A stretch of DNA of 64,000 bases from Astragalus membranaceus (lineage: Eukaryota > Streptophyta > Magnoliopsida > Fabales > Fabaceae), in contig CM076849.1 of assembly GCA_039519185.1 (NCBI GenBank), forward strand, positions 115,958,587-116,022,586, given 5' to 3'. Made by a program: the position numbers and the translations under genes. Shown one piece after another: positions 1 through 11,771 of the stretch; position 1 is the stretch's first letter; every line of letters begins with the position of its first letter. The notes beneath the pieces are model-generated. The model ran no database searches and was not told where the DNA came from. It was given only the letters and a program-made list of their open reading frames with translations.

Positions 1-1151
1 TTTCATTTTCTCATTGATCTAACAAGAAGGGTTTAAGGAATGCATTGGGAGAGGTTTAGAACCAAAAGGAATAGCTTTAGACATGTTTTAAAATCGGTGA
101 CAGAAGTAGGCGCACGGGTCGTGGTCACTGCAAAATTTTTGCAAACGAGTATCAGACCCAGGCGCACGGGTCGTGCCTATTTGACAGCTTTGAAAAATGT
201 CCCTTTTCGTGCAATTTCGCTATTCCATTCGATTCCGTTACTCGTTCCACTCAATTCCTAACTTAACAACAGTCCATAACAGCACCAACAATCACATCAA
301 ACAATCACTTTTGTCATGAATTTCAACAATCAAACATCAATTTGCAACCAAATCAAATTATATCATAACATTAAATCACATACTCTTTTTCAACTTAACT
401 CAACTCAAACTATGACTTTCCAATGAACCCTATTTCAGATTTTTACCATGAAAACACACATGTAATACTTAAAAGCATCACACAATCAAATTTAGTGAAG
501 AACTCACCTTGAATCCGTAGCAACAAACAATAATCAAGCGAAGAAATCAAAGGTTTGAAGTATCAATCCCAGTCCTAAGCTCCAATTTGAACCCCAAGTC
601 TTCAAATCCCTAGCTTGAGCTTCCAAGAACCCTAATCTCAAAATCGAGCTTGAAGCGGATGAACTAGCTAGCTCTTTGGTGGTGTGGTTTTAGTTATGGT
701 GATGAGGGTAACCAAAGGGAAGAAGAATCAAGATGATGATCTCAAGTTTTTCTCCCCTTCTCCTCTCTCATTCTCGCGACTCTCTCTTCTCTCTCAACCT
801 CTTCTTTCTTTCCTTTCTCTCGAGCCCTCTCTCTCTCTTTTTTCCACTTTCTTTTCTTTTATTTATTTAGTGGATAAGTGTGTTGTGTTTGTGTGGTGTT
901 GGTGTGTTGGGTAGTGGAATACCACTTATACCCTTACTCTATTTTAATCTTCTATACAAGCCCCTCATCTATCAATATTTTATTTGGCAACCACACAAAA
1001 TACACACTATGTCACATATAGGTAACCTTGACCATAATTTATTGACTCACTTAAAAACAATTTTCCCACTTACAATTAAAAATATTCACTAACCACTATA
1101 ATTAAAACAATCAACTAAAATAATTGAAACAATTATTTTGGGGATGTTACA
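1..1151 (-). mobile_element. Decayed LTR fragment ending in GGGATGTTACA
   Basis: The segment ends at 1141-1151 with GGGATGTTACA, the inverted form of the TGTAACATCCC terminus seen on other LTRs in this window, so it reads as an LTR piece, probably in minus orientation. The part at about 690-1151 resembles 1440-1947 at lower identity: a pyrimidine-rich stretch, a GTGTGGTG-rich stretch, a line of 'acccttatactc' type, then AT-rich sequence to the terminus. Near the left edge AGGCGCACGGGTCGTG-like sequence occurs twice (about 108-123 and 160-176). No credible gene is present and the short open frames are not protein-like. The left boundary is outside the window. Confidence 0.5.
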
Positions 1152-1600
1152 ATAACCTGCTCATACAGTTGGACCAAAATGAAACTAAAGCGGATTTAAA
1201 CCACTTTACCTGCTCACCTCCAAGTCGGATTCAATACGAAGGAAAGCGAAAGATGAAAAATCTCCAAATTCCCAAATCAACCCTAGGCACCAACAATCTT
1301 CAAAGTACTCCTTGACTCAAAATCAAGCTTCAAACCTTCTTCAATCTACTATGGGGTTGATTCTAAGCCTCTAGAAAACTTCAAAACCACATTCATCCAA
1401 AAATTTCAACTTACTCCCACTCCTCTAGTTATCAATTTCGAAAGGCTAAAGAAGAGGTAATAGGAGATGAACTAACATGGTGATGATAGAAACGAAAATG
1501 GAGAGGGAAGAATTGATGATTTGGAGCTAGGTTTTGGTTAGGGTTCCTCTTTCTTCTATTCTCCTTTCCTTCATTCTTCTCTTTTCTCTTCTCTTCTTCG

Positions 1601-1684
<84 letters not shown>

Positions 1685-1947
1685 TCTTTTTCTTTTCTTT
1701 TTCTTTTAAAAGCCAACTTAAATGAGAGTGTGGTGTGGTGGGGTAATATGACCCTTAAACCCTTATTCTCTTTTAAATTTCTAAACAAACCCCACATCAA
1801 TGAATATTTATTTTAGCAATCAATAAAAACTCCTAAAATTTATAATTATGCACCCAACTAATGAAATAACTAAATTCAAACCTCAATCCAAGTAATTAAA
1901 TTGTTCAAACATCAAAGTAATTAAAATAATTACTTTGGGATGTTACA
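1152..1947 (-). mobile_element. Second decayed LTR fragment of the same family
   Basis: It ends with GGGATGTTACA at 1937-1947 and aligns by eye with the preceding fragment. Two copies of one LTR end lying about 0.8 kb apart suggests two related solo-LTR or truncated insertions rather than one intact element. A microsatellite lies inside it. No coding potential was recognised. Confidence 0.5.
1603..1676. repeat. (TC)n dinucleotide microsatellite
   Basis: An uninterrupted TC run of about 37 units, embedded in a longer pyrimidine-rich tract. The apparent Arg-Glu and Ser-Leu repeat proteins read from it are artefacts of the repeat. Confidence 0.98.
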
Positions 1948-2486
1948 ACGGGGGAGAAAATCCCAACACAATCAATATGGCGTTGGGGAAATGGATCATA
2001 TCCACGCCCAGAATATATTACATAAATATTCTTATTATAGATATATTTTATATTATAAGTAAATGATTTTTTTTGTTTTTTTATATATATTTTTAATTAA
2101 AAATGTTAATAAAATATTGAAATGTGCTAATTTTATATTTTTATTCTTATTATACTTTCTAAAAATTAAAATATCAAAGTAGGAGTAACTTTTATATTTT
2201 CTATATTAAAATGTGAAACTTTTAATTTCTTTAGTCTTACTTTTATATTTTTCCAATTTTATTGTATTTCAATTCATATTTTTGCTAACTTTTGATAAAT
2301 TTTAAATTTAAGGCATCTTCGCAGGGACCGTGGGGATAGGTAGGGAAGAGGATGAGGGAGGAACCCTCCCCCCCCAAGATGTGGATGGGGGACAATTTGA
2401 GAGGCGGTGATGGGGAGTGGGCGAGTATTCCCCGCCTCAGCTCCTCCCCATTTCCATCCAAAGGAATAATCAAAGAAATTTGGGTT

Positions 2487-3150
2487 TGGTTCATGTGAAT
2501 CATTTTAAAATGCCACGGTGTTTTATATTGAAGAATATTAATTGTACTTAATTAATTAAACTATGGTCAATATTGAGTTATTTTCGGTTTGTTTTTGTCT
2601 TTACATGCAAACACAAACATAACAATTTAAATATTAGTAGTTTTAGGAAAATCATTTTTTTTATTAATTACTAAGGAAACTATTAGATTTATTTGATTAT
2701 GAGAATATAATTTACTAAATTCTAATAATTAATTTTAAAGAATTATTAGTGGGATCCCTACGGGGATTGTGCCATTAGGAGCCCTACGGGTGGGGAATTT
2801 TTCCTGTGGGTATGAGGGCGGGGGAGAAAATCACCCCACATTGCCATCCCAATAGTTGGTGAAATCCGGGTTTTATTTATGTGAATCATTTCAAAATGTC
2901 ACGTTGTAAAAAGTGATGAATTTTTATATTGAAGAATATTAATTATAATTACTTAATTAAATAAACTATGGTATATGTTGAACTATTTTCTGTTTGTTTT
3001 TGTCTTTCCATGCAAACTCAAACATAACAATTTAAATATTAATAGTTTTTGGAAAATCATTTTTTTATTCCCTACTAAGGTAACTATTAGATTTATTTGA
3101 TTATGAAAATATAATTTAAATTTATTTAAATCTAATAATTAATTTTACAA
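2487..3150. repeat. Imperfect ~388-bp tandem duplication
   Basis: Sequence at about 2487-2745 recurs at about 2875-3150: a GTGAATCATTT start, the 'tatggt' stretch, GTTTGTTTTTGTCTTT, then CAAACATAACAATTTAAATA and an AT-rich tail. The G-rich spacer between the copies is partly repeated too. Several substitutions and small indels separate the copies. Confidence 0.85.
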
Positions 3151-3429
3151 TTTGCCTAAGCTTTAAATAAAATACCCAAAAAATAGTTCAATCAATTTCT
3201 TGTTTTTTGCTTTCATTTCACGGGTCTATGTTGTGACCTACTCTTCTTTTTTGTTACGGTTGTGGGCTACTCTTTTTCAATTCACCAAATTTGTTTAATT
3301 TTATTTATTTGTTTTTATCAGTATTATGATTATTATTTTTTATTTTATTATTTTCTATTCCATAACTATCCATATTATTAAAAGAACTTAATTATTTTTA
3401 AAAACTGACATTTTCAAACATCAATTCTC

Positions 3430-3446
3430 CCGTGCATCGCACGGGT
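3430..3446. repeat. Perfect short palindrome CCCGTGCATCGCACGGG
   Basis: Seven-base arms around ATC form a perfect GC-rich hairpin in otherwise AT-rich DNA. Similar hairpins occur near the ends of some plant transposons (for example Helitrons), but no CTRR-type 3' end or partner terminus is visible, so the assignment stays open. Confidence 0.5.
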
Positions 3447-3540
3447 CGGGATAATAGTTTGCTACATTTCTGATCTGTACCTTATCTCCTCCCTTGTATC
3501 CGACCTTGGATACCAGGTCCGGTCCGAGATAGTTGGTAGC

Positions 3541-4955
3541 TGATAACTCTATTTTATATAGAGTTATTTATACATCTAAACCTAAATAAATTGCTCAAAT
3601 TCAAGTAACTTAAGTGTTAAATATAAGTCTATAAATAAAATAACAACATTCTAAGTTTCAAAGAGGGTTATATAATGATTTAAGCATTTTGTATATATAT
3701 TGGTATGTTTGATGTGTTTGTTCAGTGCACCTGCAGTTGAAGCACCTGCACCAAGAAAGAGCAGTGCACCTGCACTTGATGTAGCTGCACCAGATTAAGA
3801 CAGTGCACCTGCACTTAATGCTCCTGCACTGAAAACAGAATTCAAATGCAAGAAGCACCATAAAATCATACCAATGCACCAGCACTTCATTGATGACATC
3901 ATGCTTAGTCATGGACCACATGGGGCACATGCAACTTGCAATTTTCAGCGCCTACCATAGAAGTTAGCTTTAAAGAGTCACTAACTTAGGGACACTTGGC
4001 CATCCATTAGTGTACCTCCATTTGTGTTTGAGTGTGCGATTCAATCTACTGTCTGAAGTTCAGAAACTTAACCATAGATAACTTCTCAAAGTTAACTTAA
4101 TCTCCAAGGAAGTCTCACTTTTTTTAAAGCTTTAAAAGGACCCTCACTTCTCATTTGTAAACACACCTTAAGATATCAACAAGATATCCTTAGAATTAGT
4201 TTTAGATAGTTTTTAAGTTTCAGGAAGGTAAGGAAGGAATCAAAAACTTCTTTCTTCACTTCCACGTAGTACTAGCTAAGTGCAGGGAATCAGTGCACCT
4301 GCATTGCTTGGGAATTCATGCAAAGGAACTCCAACTTGTGTAACCTTTACCTTGTTGCTTTCTTTTATGATTTCATTTATATAAACATGTTCTATTCAGT
4401 TTATATATGTCTTGCAATGTCTAACATGAGGTAAATTTTTTTAGTTGGGATGTTCTTACTTTATAATGATCTTTTAAGTAAGTTGTTGTGCATTTATATG
4501 ATATATGCATTTTAGTTCTTGTGTAATACTTCTTTCAACATAGGATAACATAGTCCTTAGGGTGATTCAGTGGGTACTTAAGAGGCAGGAGTGAACTTAT
4601 TTAGCATGCCTAGACATAGGAAGCTTATAATGAAACTCTGAAGAAAGTGACTGAAACGCACATACTGATGCAGCTGCATCCATTGCACCTGCACCACTTA
4701 AATGCACAAAACTCTTGAAAGTGACTTATCTGGTAAAGACATCTCAACTCTCATTCTCAACTAATTTCCTCTACATTCTATTACTTATATATTTGCATTC
4801 TGTTTACTTATCACCATCATCCCAATTTGTGAGTAGTATAGTTCGCACTAATTTATACACTTTTAAGCTACAAGAGTTAATCCAATCCTTGTGGGTTCGA
4901 TCTTTTATACTACTTGTTTGTGACTGTGTATACCTGCACACTTTTCCAGTCACCA
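3541..4955 (+). repeat. Athila-1 5' LTR
   Basis: It starts TGATAACTCTA and immediately folds back on itself (TAACTCTATTTTATATAGAGTTA, 3543-3565, quoted in parts: TAACTCTA and TAGAGTTA arms). It ends ...CACCA just before the primer-binding site. Length is about 1.4 kb. The TGATAACTC start with a short hairpin is shared with the Athila-2 LTR. The LTR carries the GCACCTGCAC motif cluster at 3724-3834 and more at about 4291 and 4670-4700. Confidence 0.85.
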
Positions 4956-4961
4956 AGTTTT

Positions 4962-4979
4962 TGGCGCCGTTGCCGGGGA
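4962..4979 (+). other. Athila-1 primer-binding site (tRNA-Asp type)
   Basis: TGGCGCCGTTGCCGGGGA lies six bases after the LTR end. This is the minus-strand priming site typical of Athila-lineage elements, complementary to the 3' end of tRNA-Asp (family knowledge). Confidence 0.85.
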
Positions 4980-5073
4980 TTGCCAATAATTTTTGTTGTT
5001 TAGATTTATAAATTACTGTTTTGTTACTCTGATTGTTTGTTTCTTAGTGCAGGTTCACAGGATGCACTAGCAT

Positions 5074-6814
5074 ATGCACAGGGCCAAATCACCAGAATTT
5101 GAATTAGATCTAGAGATAGAAAGAAGGTTTAGAAAGTTTCTTAGACTCCAGAAACAAAGACTTCAAAGCTACAGAATCACAATGTCTCAACAAAGTGAAG
5201 AAGAGAGATCTAGATCAGGTTCCATTGGAGGATCAATTAGTGGTGGTCCAGGCTCACATCATGAACTTGAGGATGATCACAGAAATCAATTCATCAACAT
5301 GGGACCAATAGGTATGATTAATGATAGAAATAGACCCATGAGGGATTATGCTATGTTTGATCATCAGAATATGCAAACAAGTATTGCAAGACCTCATATT
5401 GATGATGTGAATTTTGAATTTAAACCCATGATGTTCCAAATGCTACAATCAATTGGTCAATTTGGTGGATCTCCCCATGAGGATTCCATGAGCATTTAAA
5501 ACAGTTTTTAGAAATATGTAGTAACTTTATCATTCCCGGTGTTGGTGAAGATGCATTTAGACTTAAGCTATTTCCATACTCTTTGAAAGATAAGGCTAAA
5601 TCTTGATATTACATCTTTTAGACAAAAAGAATTTGAATCATTGTTTGAAGCATGGGAAAGATGGAAAGAGCTTTTAAGAAAATGTCCACATCATGGTCTA
5701 GAACCTCAAACCAGAATAATGCTTGATGCATCATCTGGGGGTGTGTTATTAAACTTGTCTTATAATGGAGCATGTGAATTGATTGATAGAAATGCACCAA
5801 ACAGTTCTAGTTGGCGTACTGAGAGGGTGAGTGCCCAAAAGAGACCATCAGGGGTACATTAAATTAGTGAAGTATCAGCCCTATCCTCTCAGTTAGCCTC
5901 ACTGATAAACATGTTTAAAAACTTCACTTCAACCAGTGCAGCTGCACCTGGTGCAGCTGCACCAACAGAAAACACTACAGCAGCCAAAGAACAAGCCCCC
6001 CAGGTTATACAAGTTGTGTGTATTGTGGAAGAGGTCACTTGTATGAGGAATGTCCTAGCAACCCTATCTTTGTCAATTATGTAGGATACAATAGGAATAA
6101 CAACCCTTACCCTAACACCTATAACCTTGACTGGAGGAACCACCTAAATTTTAAATGGAACAATACTGGTGCTCCTGCACATAATGCAGCTGCACCAGTC
6201 ACACCACCAGGATTTCAATCTCAGAACTACCAAAGACAACAACCACCTGCCAATGATAACTCCTTAGAAGCCTTGCTCAAATCTTTCATTAGTGAAACTA
6301 GAATAGCTAGGCAAGCACACGAGGCATCTATAAAGAATTTGGAGAATCAAGTGGGACAATTAGCAACAACTCTGTATCAAAGACCAACAGGTACACTACC
6401 ATCAAACACAGAAGCTACCATATCCCACATGCCAGGTAAGGAACAGATGAAAGCCATTTCTCTTAGAAATGGAAAGGATCTTGCAGAACCATATGAGATT
6501 GAAGGTGAAGGTAAGGGAGAAAATGAAAAAAATAAAAACAGAAAAGAAAAAAGTTTGCAAGATGCAGAAACACCTCATGCACCTGCATCTCAAGAAGTTC
6601 AAATGCCAAGGTTAGTTCCTGAATACCCTCCTCCTTATCCTCAAAGATTAAAAAAGGCACAGGAGGAGAAGCAATTCAGTATGTTTCTTGAAATTTTAAA
6701 ACAATTATTCATCAATGTTCCCTTAGTTGAAGCACTTCAACAAATGCCTAATTATGCTAAATTCATGAAAGATGTGCTTTCAAAAAGAAAAAGATTAGGA
6801 GATTTTGAAACTTC
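5074..6814 (+). pseudogene. gag: Athila-1 gag, broken
   Basis: The structural capsid/nucleocapsid gene starts at ATG 5074, which corresponds to the start of the Athila-2 gag. The first frame is open to 5499, then shifts. The capsid core is deleted internally around 5604, where the text jumps from the 'SLKDKAK' motif to a later segment starting near 5610. A second open piece covers 5641-5862. The last piece (6018-6814) holds one CCHC zinc knuckle (C-x2-C-x4-H-x4-C at about 6015-6060), the Asn/Pro-rich linker and the conserved PQRLKKA and ALQQMPNYAKFMKD blocks. Reading is cut at about 6813 by the MULE. Ala/Pro repeats encoded by the GCAGCTGCACC motif interrupt the linkers (about 5936-5965 and 6172-6198). 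Confidence 0.85.
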
Positions 6815-7088
6815 ACCACTGTAGCACCAATAAAAAATTTAAATACCAAAATAGCACACTTTTTAGATTATTTACCAAACTAGCACACATCCAATTTTTA
6901 GTTCAGAAGTCACCCCCCACCAAAACGACTTCTGAACTAAAAATTGTAATTTTTTTTTCAATTGTAGTTCAGAAGTCGCCCCCACCAGGGTGACTTCTGA
7001 ACTGTGTTTTTTTTATTTTTTCTTTTTCTTGTATATTAATTTAAATAAATTTAATTTAATTAATTTAGAAAATTAATATTGTTAATTC
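6815..7088 (+). repeat. MULE left terminal inverted repeat
   Basis: It matches the reverse complement of 26688-26965 with a modest number of differences. It contains two hairpins: a perfect 19-bp stem (AATTTTTAGTTCAGAAGTC at 6893-6911 paired with 6927-6945) and a 12-bp stem (AGTTCAGAAGTC at 6966-6977 paired with 6992-7003). The inner end is AT-rich and finishes ATTAATATTGTTAATTC. Confidence 0.9.
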
Positions 7089-7198
7089 TAAATTAATTAT
7101 ATATATTTTTGTGAAAAAAAAATTTTGAACACATTAATGTATTTAAAAGTGTCGGCAAGATGTCGTGCGTCCAAAAGAACTAAAAAAACACTAAAAAA

Positions 7199-7397
7199 AA
7201 CTGTTTTGTTTTGTAGTGCAAAAAATTAGTTTTTTACTATGTTTTGACCAATTTTAATCATATATTTTTATTTTTTTATTTAAAAAAAATATCTGCCGTG
7301 TAGAAGAGGTATAAAACTATCATGTTGAGTTATGAAAAATGACATACAGATTTAATTTGAACATGTATTATAATCGTAAAGAACACTAAAAAAACAC
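7199..7397 (+). repeat. MULE subterminal ~195-bp repeat, copy 1
   Basis: It starts with ACTGTTTTGTTTTGTAGTGC and ends with AAAGAACACTAAAAAAAC. Copies 2 and 3 lie at 9941-10135 and 10136-10328. It sits between the left TIR and the end of the transposase. Confidence 0.85.
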
Positions 7398-7437
7398 GGA
7401 TTACATTGATTGAAAAGTGGATTACAACAACGTTGAA

Positions 7438-9645
7438 CTAGTCTAGATTGCGGTTTGGACAGTTACTTTTGTTGTGACCCTCATTTCTACAAATACCACA
7501 TCTCTTGGTGCGACTACCCCTTTCTCTTTGATCCATCTCTGTACGAATACGGGTAGACTGTGGACGACCCTTTTTATCTCTCCGTTTAGATGGATCATGC
7601 TGCAGTTCTGGGCCATTGAAATCAGGCCATGACAACTCAGATGGCAATGGTGGGAACTCCTCAAAGTATGTATTGAAAACATACTGCATTTTGTACTGTG
7701 GTTGCACGAATTCCATGTGATCGTAATTAATTTTTGAACATGCCGCGATCACATGGGAACAAGGATAGTGCAGTGCCTGAAATTCCCCACACTCACACGT
7801 CATGTCTCTGAAGTTAACCACGAATGTGCCCGCAGGTCTCCCACTTTGTTGTCGTATAATTTCTTCCACTCTGAACAATTTTTGGGCACGATCGTGAATT
7901 GCCACGTTGTGCGTGTTCGAGACAGCTCGGTTGTGATCTATTTTTTCCATCACTTTTTTTGACTACATAGTTCCTGACTCCAAAAGTCTCGTTCACCCTA
8001 AAATATTTTTTCAATGGTGATGGAAAAAGTGATGGAAAAAATAGTGATGGAAAAAGTGATCAAGGGCCTGCGAGTTCCATCAATTTTTAGGGTGAACGAA
8101 ATCTCCTCTTTTGACAAAAGTCTCGTTCACCCTAAAATATGAGGCCGCTATCAAAGAATGTATAGGGAGATTTCGCAGGCCCTTGATCACTTTGTTGATG
8201 CACTCGACAAGGTTTGTTGTCATGTGCCCCCAACGGTAACCTCCATCTCACCACTGCATCCATTGTTCGGGGTTTATGTCCTCAACCCAAGCCACCCCAT
8301 CAGGACCCACTTCATCACCAATCTTGACTTTGTAGTGATTGGAGGATTTTTGTGTCATTGAGTATGCTGAAGCACGAAAACATAATGTTGGTAAAGATAT
8401 TATGAAAAAAGTGATGGAAAAAGTGATCAAGGACCTGCGAGTTCCATCACTTTTTAGGGTGAACGAAATCTCCCCTTTTGACAAAAGTCTCGTTCACCCT
8501 AAAATATGAGGCCGCTATCAAAGAATGTATAGGGAGATTTTGCAGGCCCTTGATCACTTTGTTGATGCACTCGACAAGGTTTGTTGTCATGTGCCCCCAA
8601 CGGTAACCTCCATCTCACCACTGCATCCATTGTTCGGGGTTTATGTCCTCAACCCAAGCCACCCCATCAGGACCCACTTCATCACCAATCTTGACTTTGT
8701 AGTGATTGGCGGATTTTTGTGTCATTGAGTATGCTGAAGCACGAAAACATAATGTTGGTAAAGATATTATGAAAAAAATACTAGGGTTTTTTTATAATAA
8801 AATAATACTCACCCATATTGACCACGGCTTTCTTGGCAGAAGTGTTCTTGAAGTGTCTCATGAAGTTCTGTGCTATGTGGCGAATACAAAACACGTGCTT
8901 CCAACTGCTGTCTACCCGCCTAACAGCACTTTTGATAGACTCGTGTCTATCCGATATTAAACAGAGACCCTCCTGGGGTGTCACCCACGCTCTTAAACGG
9001 GATAGAAAGAAGTACCAAGCATCAGCTGTCTCACCCTCCCCAACTGCATATGCTATTGGGAAGCAGTTGCTTCTTCCATCTTGTGCAATTGCCAACAGAA
9101 GACATCCTTTGTACCTACCGTACAACCATGTTCCATCGACAGAGACAACTGGCTTGCAAAAATTGAAGCCTTTGATGCACGGCCCAAAACTCCAGAAGAT
9201 ACGGTGGAAGACACCCTTGCCATCAACTTCTAGGCCATTCTCATAGACTGGTTTGTACTCCCAGTCGTACACACTGTTTGGATTGTAGTGAAAAAAAGCA
9301 CGGAGCCACCTTGTTACTTTATTGTAAGACTCCTCCCAATTATCATAGATCCTCTTGATTGCTTTTTGTGTTGCAATCCAAGCCTTTCTGTAAGAACTTT
9401 GATACGTGTACCTCGCCCTTATATGTGCTATCAACACAGACAGAGATATTGTCGAATCCGACTTTACCAGTTGAAGCATGCTGTCACACATGAGGGCTGC
9501 GGTCAGCTGGCGGTGATCTTGAGAAAGAGTCCCTGTTGTACATGTATGTGGCTCTTCCAACTGTGTAATCTCCCATATGCCAGACCTTTTACCGAGTTTG
9601 ATGACACAATATTTAGAATTAACAATATTAATTTTCTAAAGTGTC
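7438..9645 (-). pseudogene. MURA-type MULE transposase, broken
   Basis: The protein would cut and rejoin the element ends. The N-terminal visible part (9645-8795) carries the FLYWCH-like 'DHRQLT' region and the MULE catalytic fold: first Asp in VDGTWL, second Asp in LISDRH, then the FCIRHIAQNF motif. At 8795 a GTGAGT donor begins a probable intron. The next exon (from about 8740, after a TTCAG acceptor) reads the EDINPEQW segment but has an in-frame TGA after WMQW (about 8615 region; duplicated at about 8250). The C-terminal exon (7953-7438) has a SWIM zinc finger (CEC...CSH) and a CX2CX4HX4C knuckle near the end. The middle exon is tandemly duplicated, so the gene cannot make one normal product. 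The upstream N-terminal domains are missing; the frame runs into copied TIR-like sequence at about 9617-9640. Confidence 0.8.
8037..8770. repeat. 367-bp tandem duplication inside the transposase gene
   Basis: Two nearly identical units (about 8037-8403 and 8404-8770) with offset 367. Each holds the same transposase exon plus a short inverted pair: TTAGGGTGAACGA against TCGTTCACCCTAA, and GTGATCAAGGGCCTGCGA against GCAGGCCCTTGATCAC. A few single-base differences separate the copies, so the duplication is recent relative to the element. Confidence 0.9.
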
Positions 9646-10345
9646 GGCAACATCAAGACCATTGAAAAAATGTTGGTTATTACCTTTGAATTATCCCATG
9701 TTTTTAATTTTATCTCGGTGAGGACAAAAAATTGTAGCGTTAAAATAATGTGAGAGTGAGAAGTAAGGTAGAGTTTTTTTTTGGTGAAATAGATGATATT
9801 TAAGTACTGCGAAACAGAAGGGTATTTTCGTAAAAATGAATTTACATTTGGTACCGCGGAGGGTGCCAAACGGAAGGGTATTTTGGTAAAACTGAATAAA
9901 TTAGGTACTGCGGATGGTACCAAACTTAATTAATAAAAAAACTGTTTGTTTTGTAGTGCAAAAAATTAGTTTTTTACTATGTTTTGACCACTTAAATCAT
10001 ATATTTTTATTTTTTTATTTTAAAAAAAAATATCTACCGTGTAGAAGAGGTATAAAACTATCGTGTTGAGTTATGAAATATGACATATAGATTTAATTTG
10101 AACATGTATTATAATCGTAAAGAACACTAAAAAAACTGTTTGTTTTGTAGTGCAAAAAATTAGTTTTTTACTATGTTTTGACCTGTTTTAATCATATATT
10201 TTTATTTTTCTATTTAAAAAAAAATATCTACCGTGTAGAAGAGGTATAAAACTATCGTGTTGAGTTATGGAATATGACATACAGATTTAATTTGAACATG
10301 TATTATAATCGTAAAGAACACTAAAAAAACTGTTTGTTTTGTAGT
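9646..10345. other. MULE internal non-coding block with three repeat types
   Basis: No gene. It holds a GGTACCGCGG/CCAAACGGAAGGGTATTTTGGTA repeat pair (about 9800-9930, described in parts), then two more copies of the 195-bp subterminal repeat (9941-10135, 10136-10328) and the first 20 bases of a further copy (10329-10348). Confidence 0.7.
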
Positions 10346-10348
10346 GCA
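9941..10348 (+). repeat. Tandem ~194-bp repeats (copies 2, 3 and partial 4)
   Basis: Starts at ACTGTTTG 9941, 10136 and 10329 give periods of 195 and 193 bp. Each unit includes TTTTGTAGTGCA, GTTTTGACC and CCGTGTAGAAGAGGTATAAA. They match the copy beside the left TIR (7199-7397). Confidence 0.9.
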
Positions 10349-10786
10349 CCACCAACTCAACAGAGGACCCAAGAAGATGTGCCTCACCGCCACTCTATCT
10401 CCCAAACACCAACATTCCAAGAAGATGTGCCTCACCGCCACTCTATCTCCCACACACCAACATCGCCATTTAACGAACCATAGAACCAGTCAGTAGAACA
10501 TACTCCTTTTCAAGATACTTATCGACATTCTACGACCGAAAGGGACCCCGATATGTTCTATGAGTGCTTTGGGGTCCAACCCGGCTCTGCGCAATCTGTG
10601 GTGTTGCTTCGTCAAATTCAAGACCAGGCCGGTGGTGCTACTTCTTCATCAGTTCCTCAATATTTTCCAAAGCCACCGCCCTCTGCCCCTACTGAGGAAG
10701 AACAGCAACCACCACATCGGCATCAACGTCCACGGTGTGTCCCCAAACCTCGACAGTGCGGAACTGGGTCTCATCTTCGTCGTTAA
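10345..10786 (+). pseudogene. 3' fragment of a MULE-borne or captured gene (Pro/Arg-rich C-terminus)
   Basis: The plus-strand frame ending TAA at 10784-10786 reads a Pro/Gln/His-rich tail closing with CGTGSHLRR. Its upstream part contains a 48-bp duplicated segment (aligned at 10371 and 10419; protein repeat QEDVPHRHSIS) and one in-frame stop near 10481. Similar Arg/Pro-rich tails ending in CGTG occur in plant-mobile-domain proteins carried by MULEs, but the match here is from memory of the family style and is weak. No N-terminal domain is present. It may also be a remnant of the MULE's own second gene. Confidence 0.4.
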
Positions 10787-10950
10787 TTTTTTTCTGTACT
10801 GTCTTTTTAAATTATCAGTGTGGAACTGTCTTTAGTTTAATTTATCAATTATTGTAATTTTAAATTAACTAAGTTATTAATTTTAAGGTTTTAATCTTAC
10901 GTGACATTTTTTACATTTGGATCAATAATTTACTCTTTTGTCTTTAATAG

Positions 10951-11063
10951 TGCTTTGTGCAGATTGCACATTGTAAAGTGTGCATTGTGCAGAGTGCATA
11001 GTGCATAATGTATAGTGCGGAGTGCATTATTACAGTGTGCATTGTGCATAGTGCACTGTTAAA
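10951..11063. repeat. TGCA-rich degenerate short repeat
   Basis: Repeated words such as TGTGCATTGTGCAGAGTGCA and AGTGCATAGTGCA run up to the solo LTR insertion point and continue for about 30 bp on the other side (25388-25415). The LTR therefore inserted into this tract. Confidence 0.8.
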
Positions 11064-11771
11064 GTGTGTAACATCCCTAATTTTTAAAATACAAACTTTA
11101 ATGAATGAGAGCGATTTAGCGATTTAATAGGAATAACTAGTCGCGACTCGAATATAGGGTAATCGGGAAAATCATGCCGAGTAGGAATCCGTAAAATTTT
11201 AGAGGAGTTTATATCAAAGCCATGACTTAAATGGGCCAAGGGCAGTTTGGTCTTTTCACCATCACTTAACCCTCAGCCCATCTGAACCACACATCTCATC
11301 CCACTTCAGCTGAACCCACTTACTCCCTCCCTCACTTGCCCAATTCTGAAACTCAAAAACACAAAACTGAAAACAAGAGAAAAACATAAGGGGGGAAGAG
11401 TGAAGAGAGGGCGAAGGGGAGAGGGAAAGAAGGAGAAGCCATTCCCAGCAACCTGATTGCATGTAAGCTATTCTTCCACATTCTAATCCCATTTTCAATC
11501 CTCTTTCTTCTGATATAATTTGTTGGAACTGAATCACCCTCCTCCTCTTTTTACCATTTTCGAATTTGAATCCTAAAGTGTGTTCTTCCATCCTTTGAAG
11601 CCTTGCATGCACATTCTGAAGCCTTGAAAGTGACCCAAGCTGTTTAGTGAAGCCACCTTTAGAGAGTTGGAGCCTAAAGGAAGGGGGGGAGGTGAAGCTG
11701 CTGGTTCAGTTTAGACAGAGAGAAGTGCTGTTTGAGAAGCGGTTTGGGCTCTAGCGGGGATTGTTTGTATG

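Larger units (their letters stand above)
1948..3540. other. AT-rich intergenic block with G-rich patches; no gene seen
   Basis: No supported coding sequence. Two G-rich patches (about 2325-2460 and 2750-2850) of GGGGA/TCCCC type alternate with AT-rich DNA, a texture I associate with decayed DNA transposons, though no termini or target duplication could be fixed. It contains the tandem duplication and the short hairpin listed separately. Confidence 0.5.

Noticed and set aside
1432..1800. 122-aa frame with a long Arg-Glu repeat
   Set aside because: Simple translation of the (TC)n microsatellite; flanks are LTR-like.
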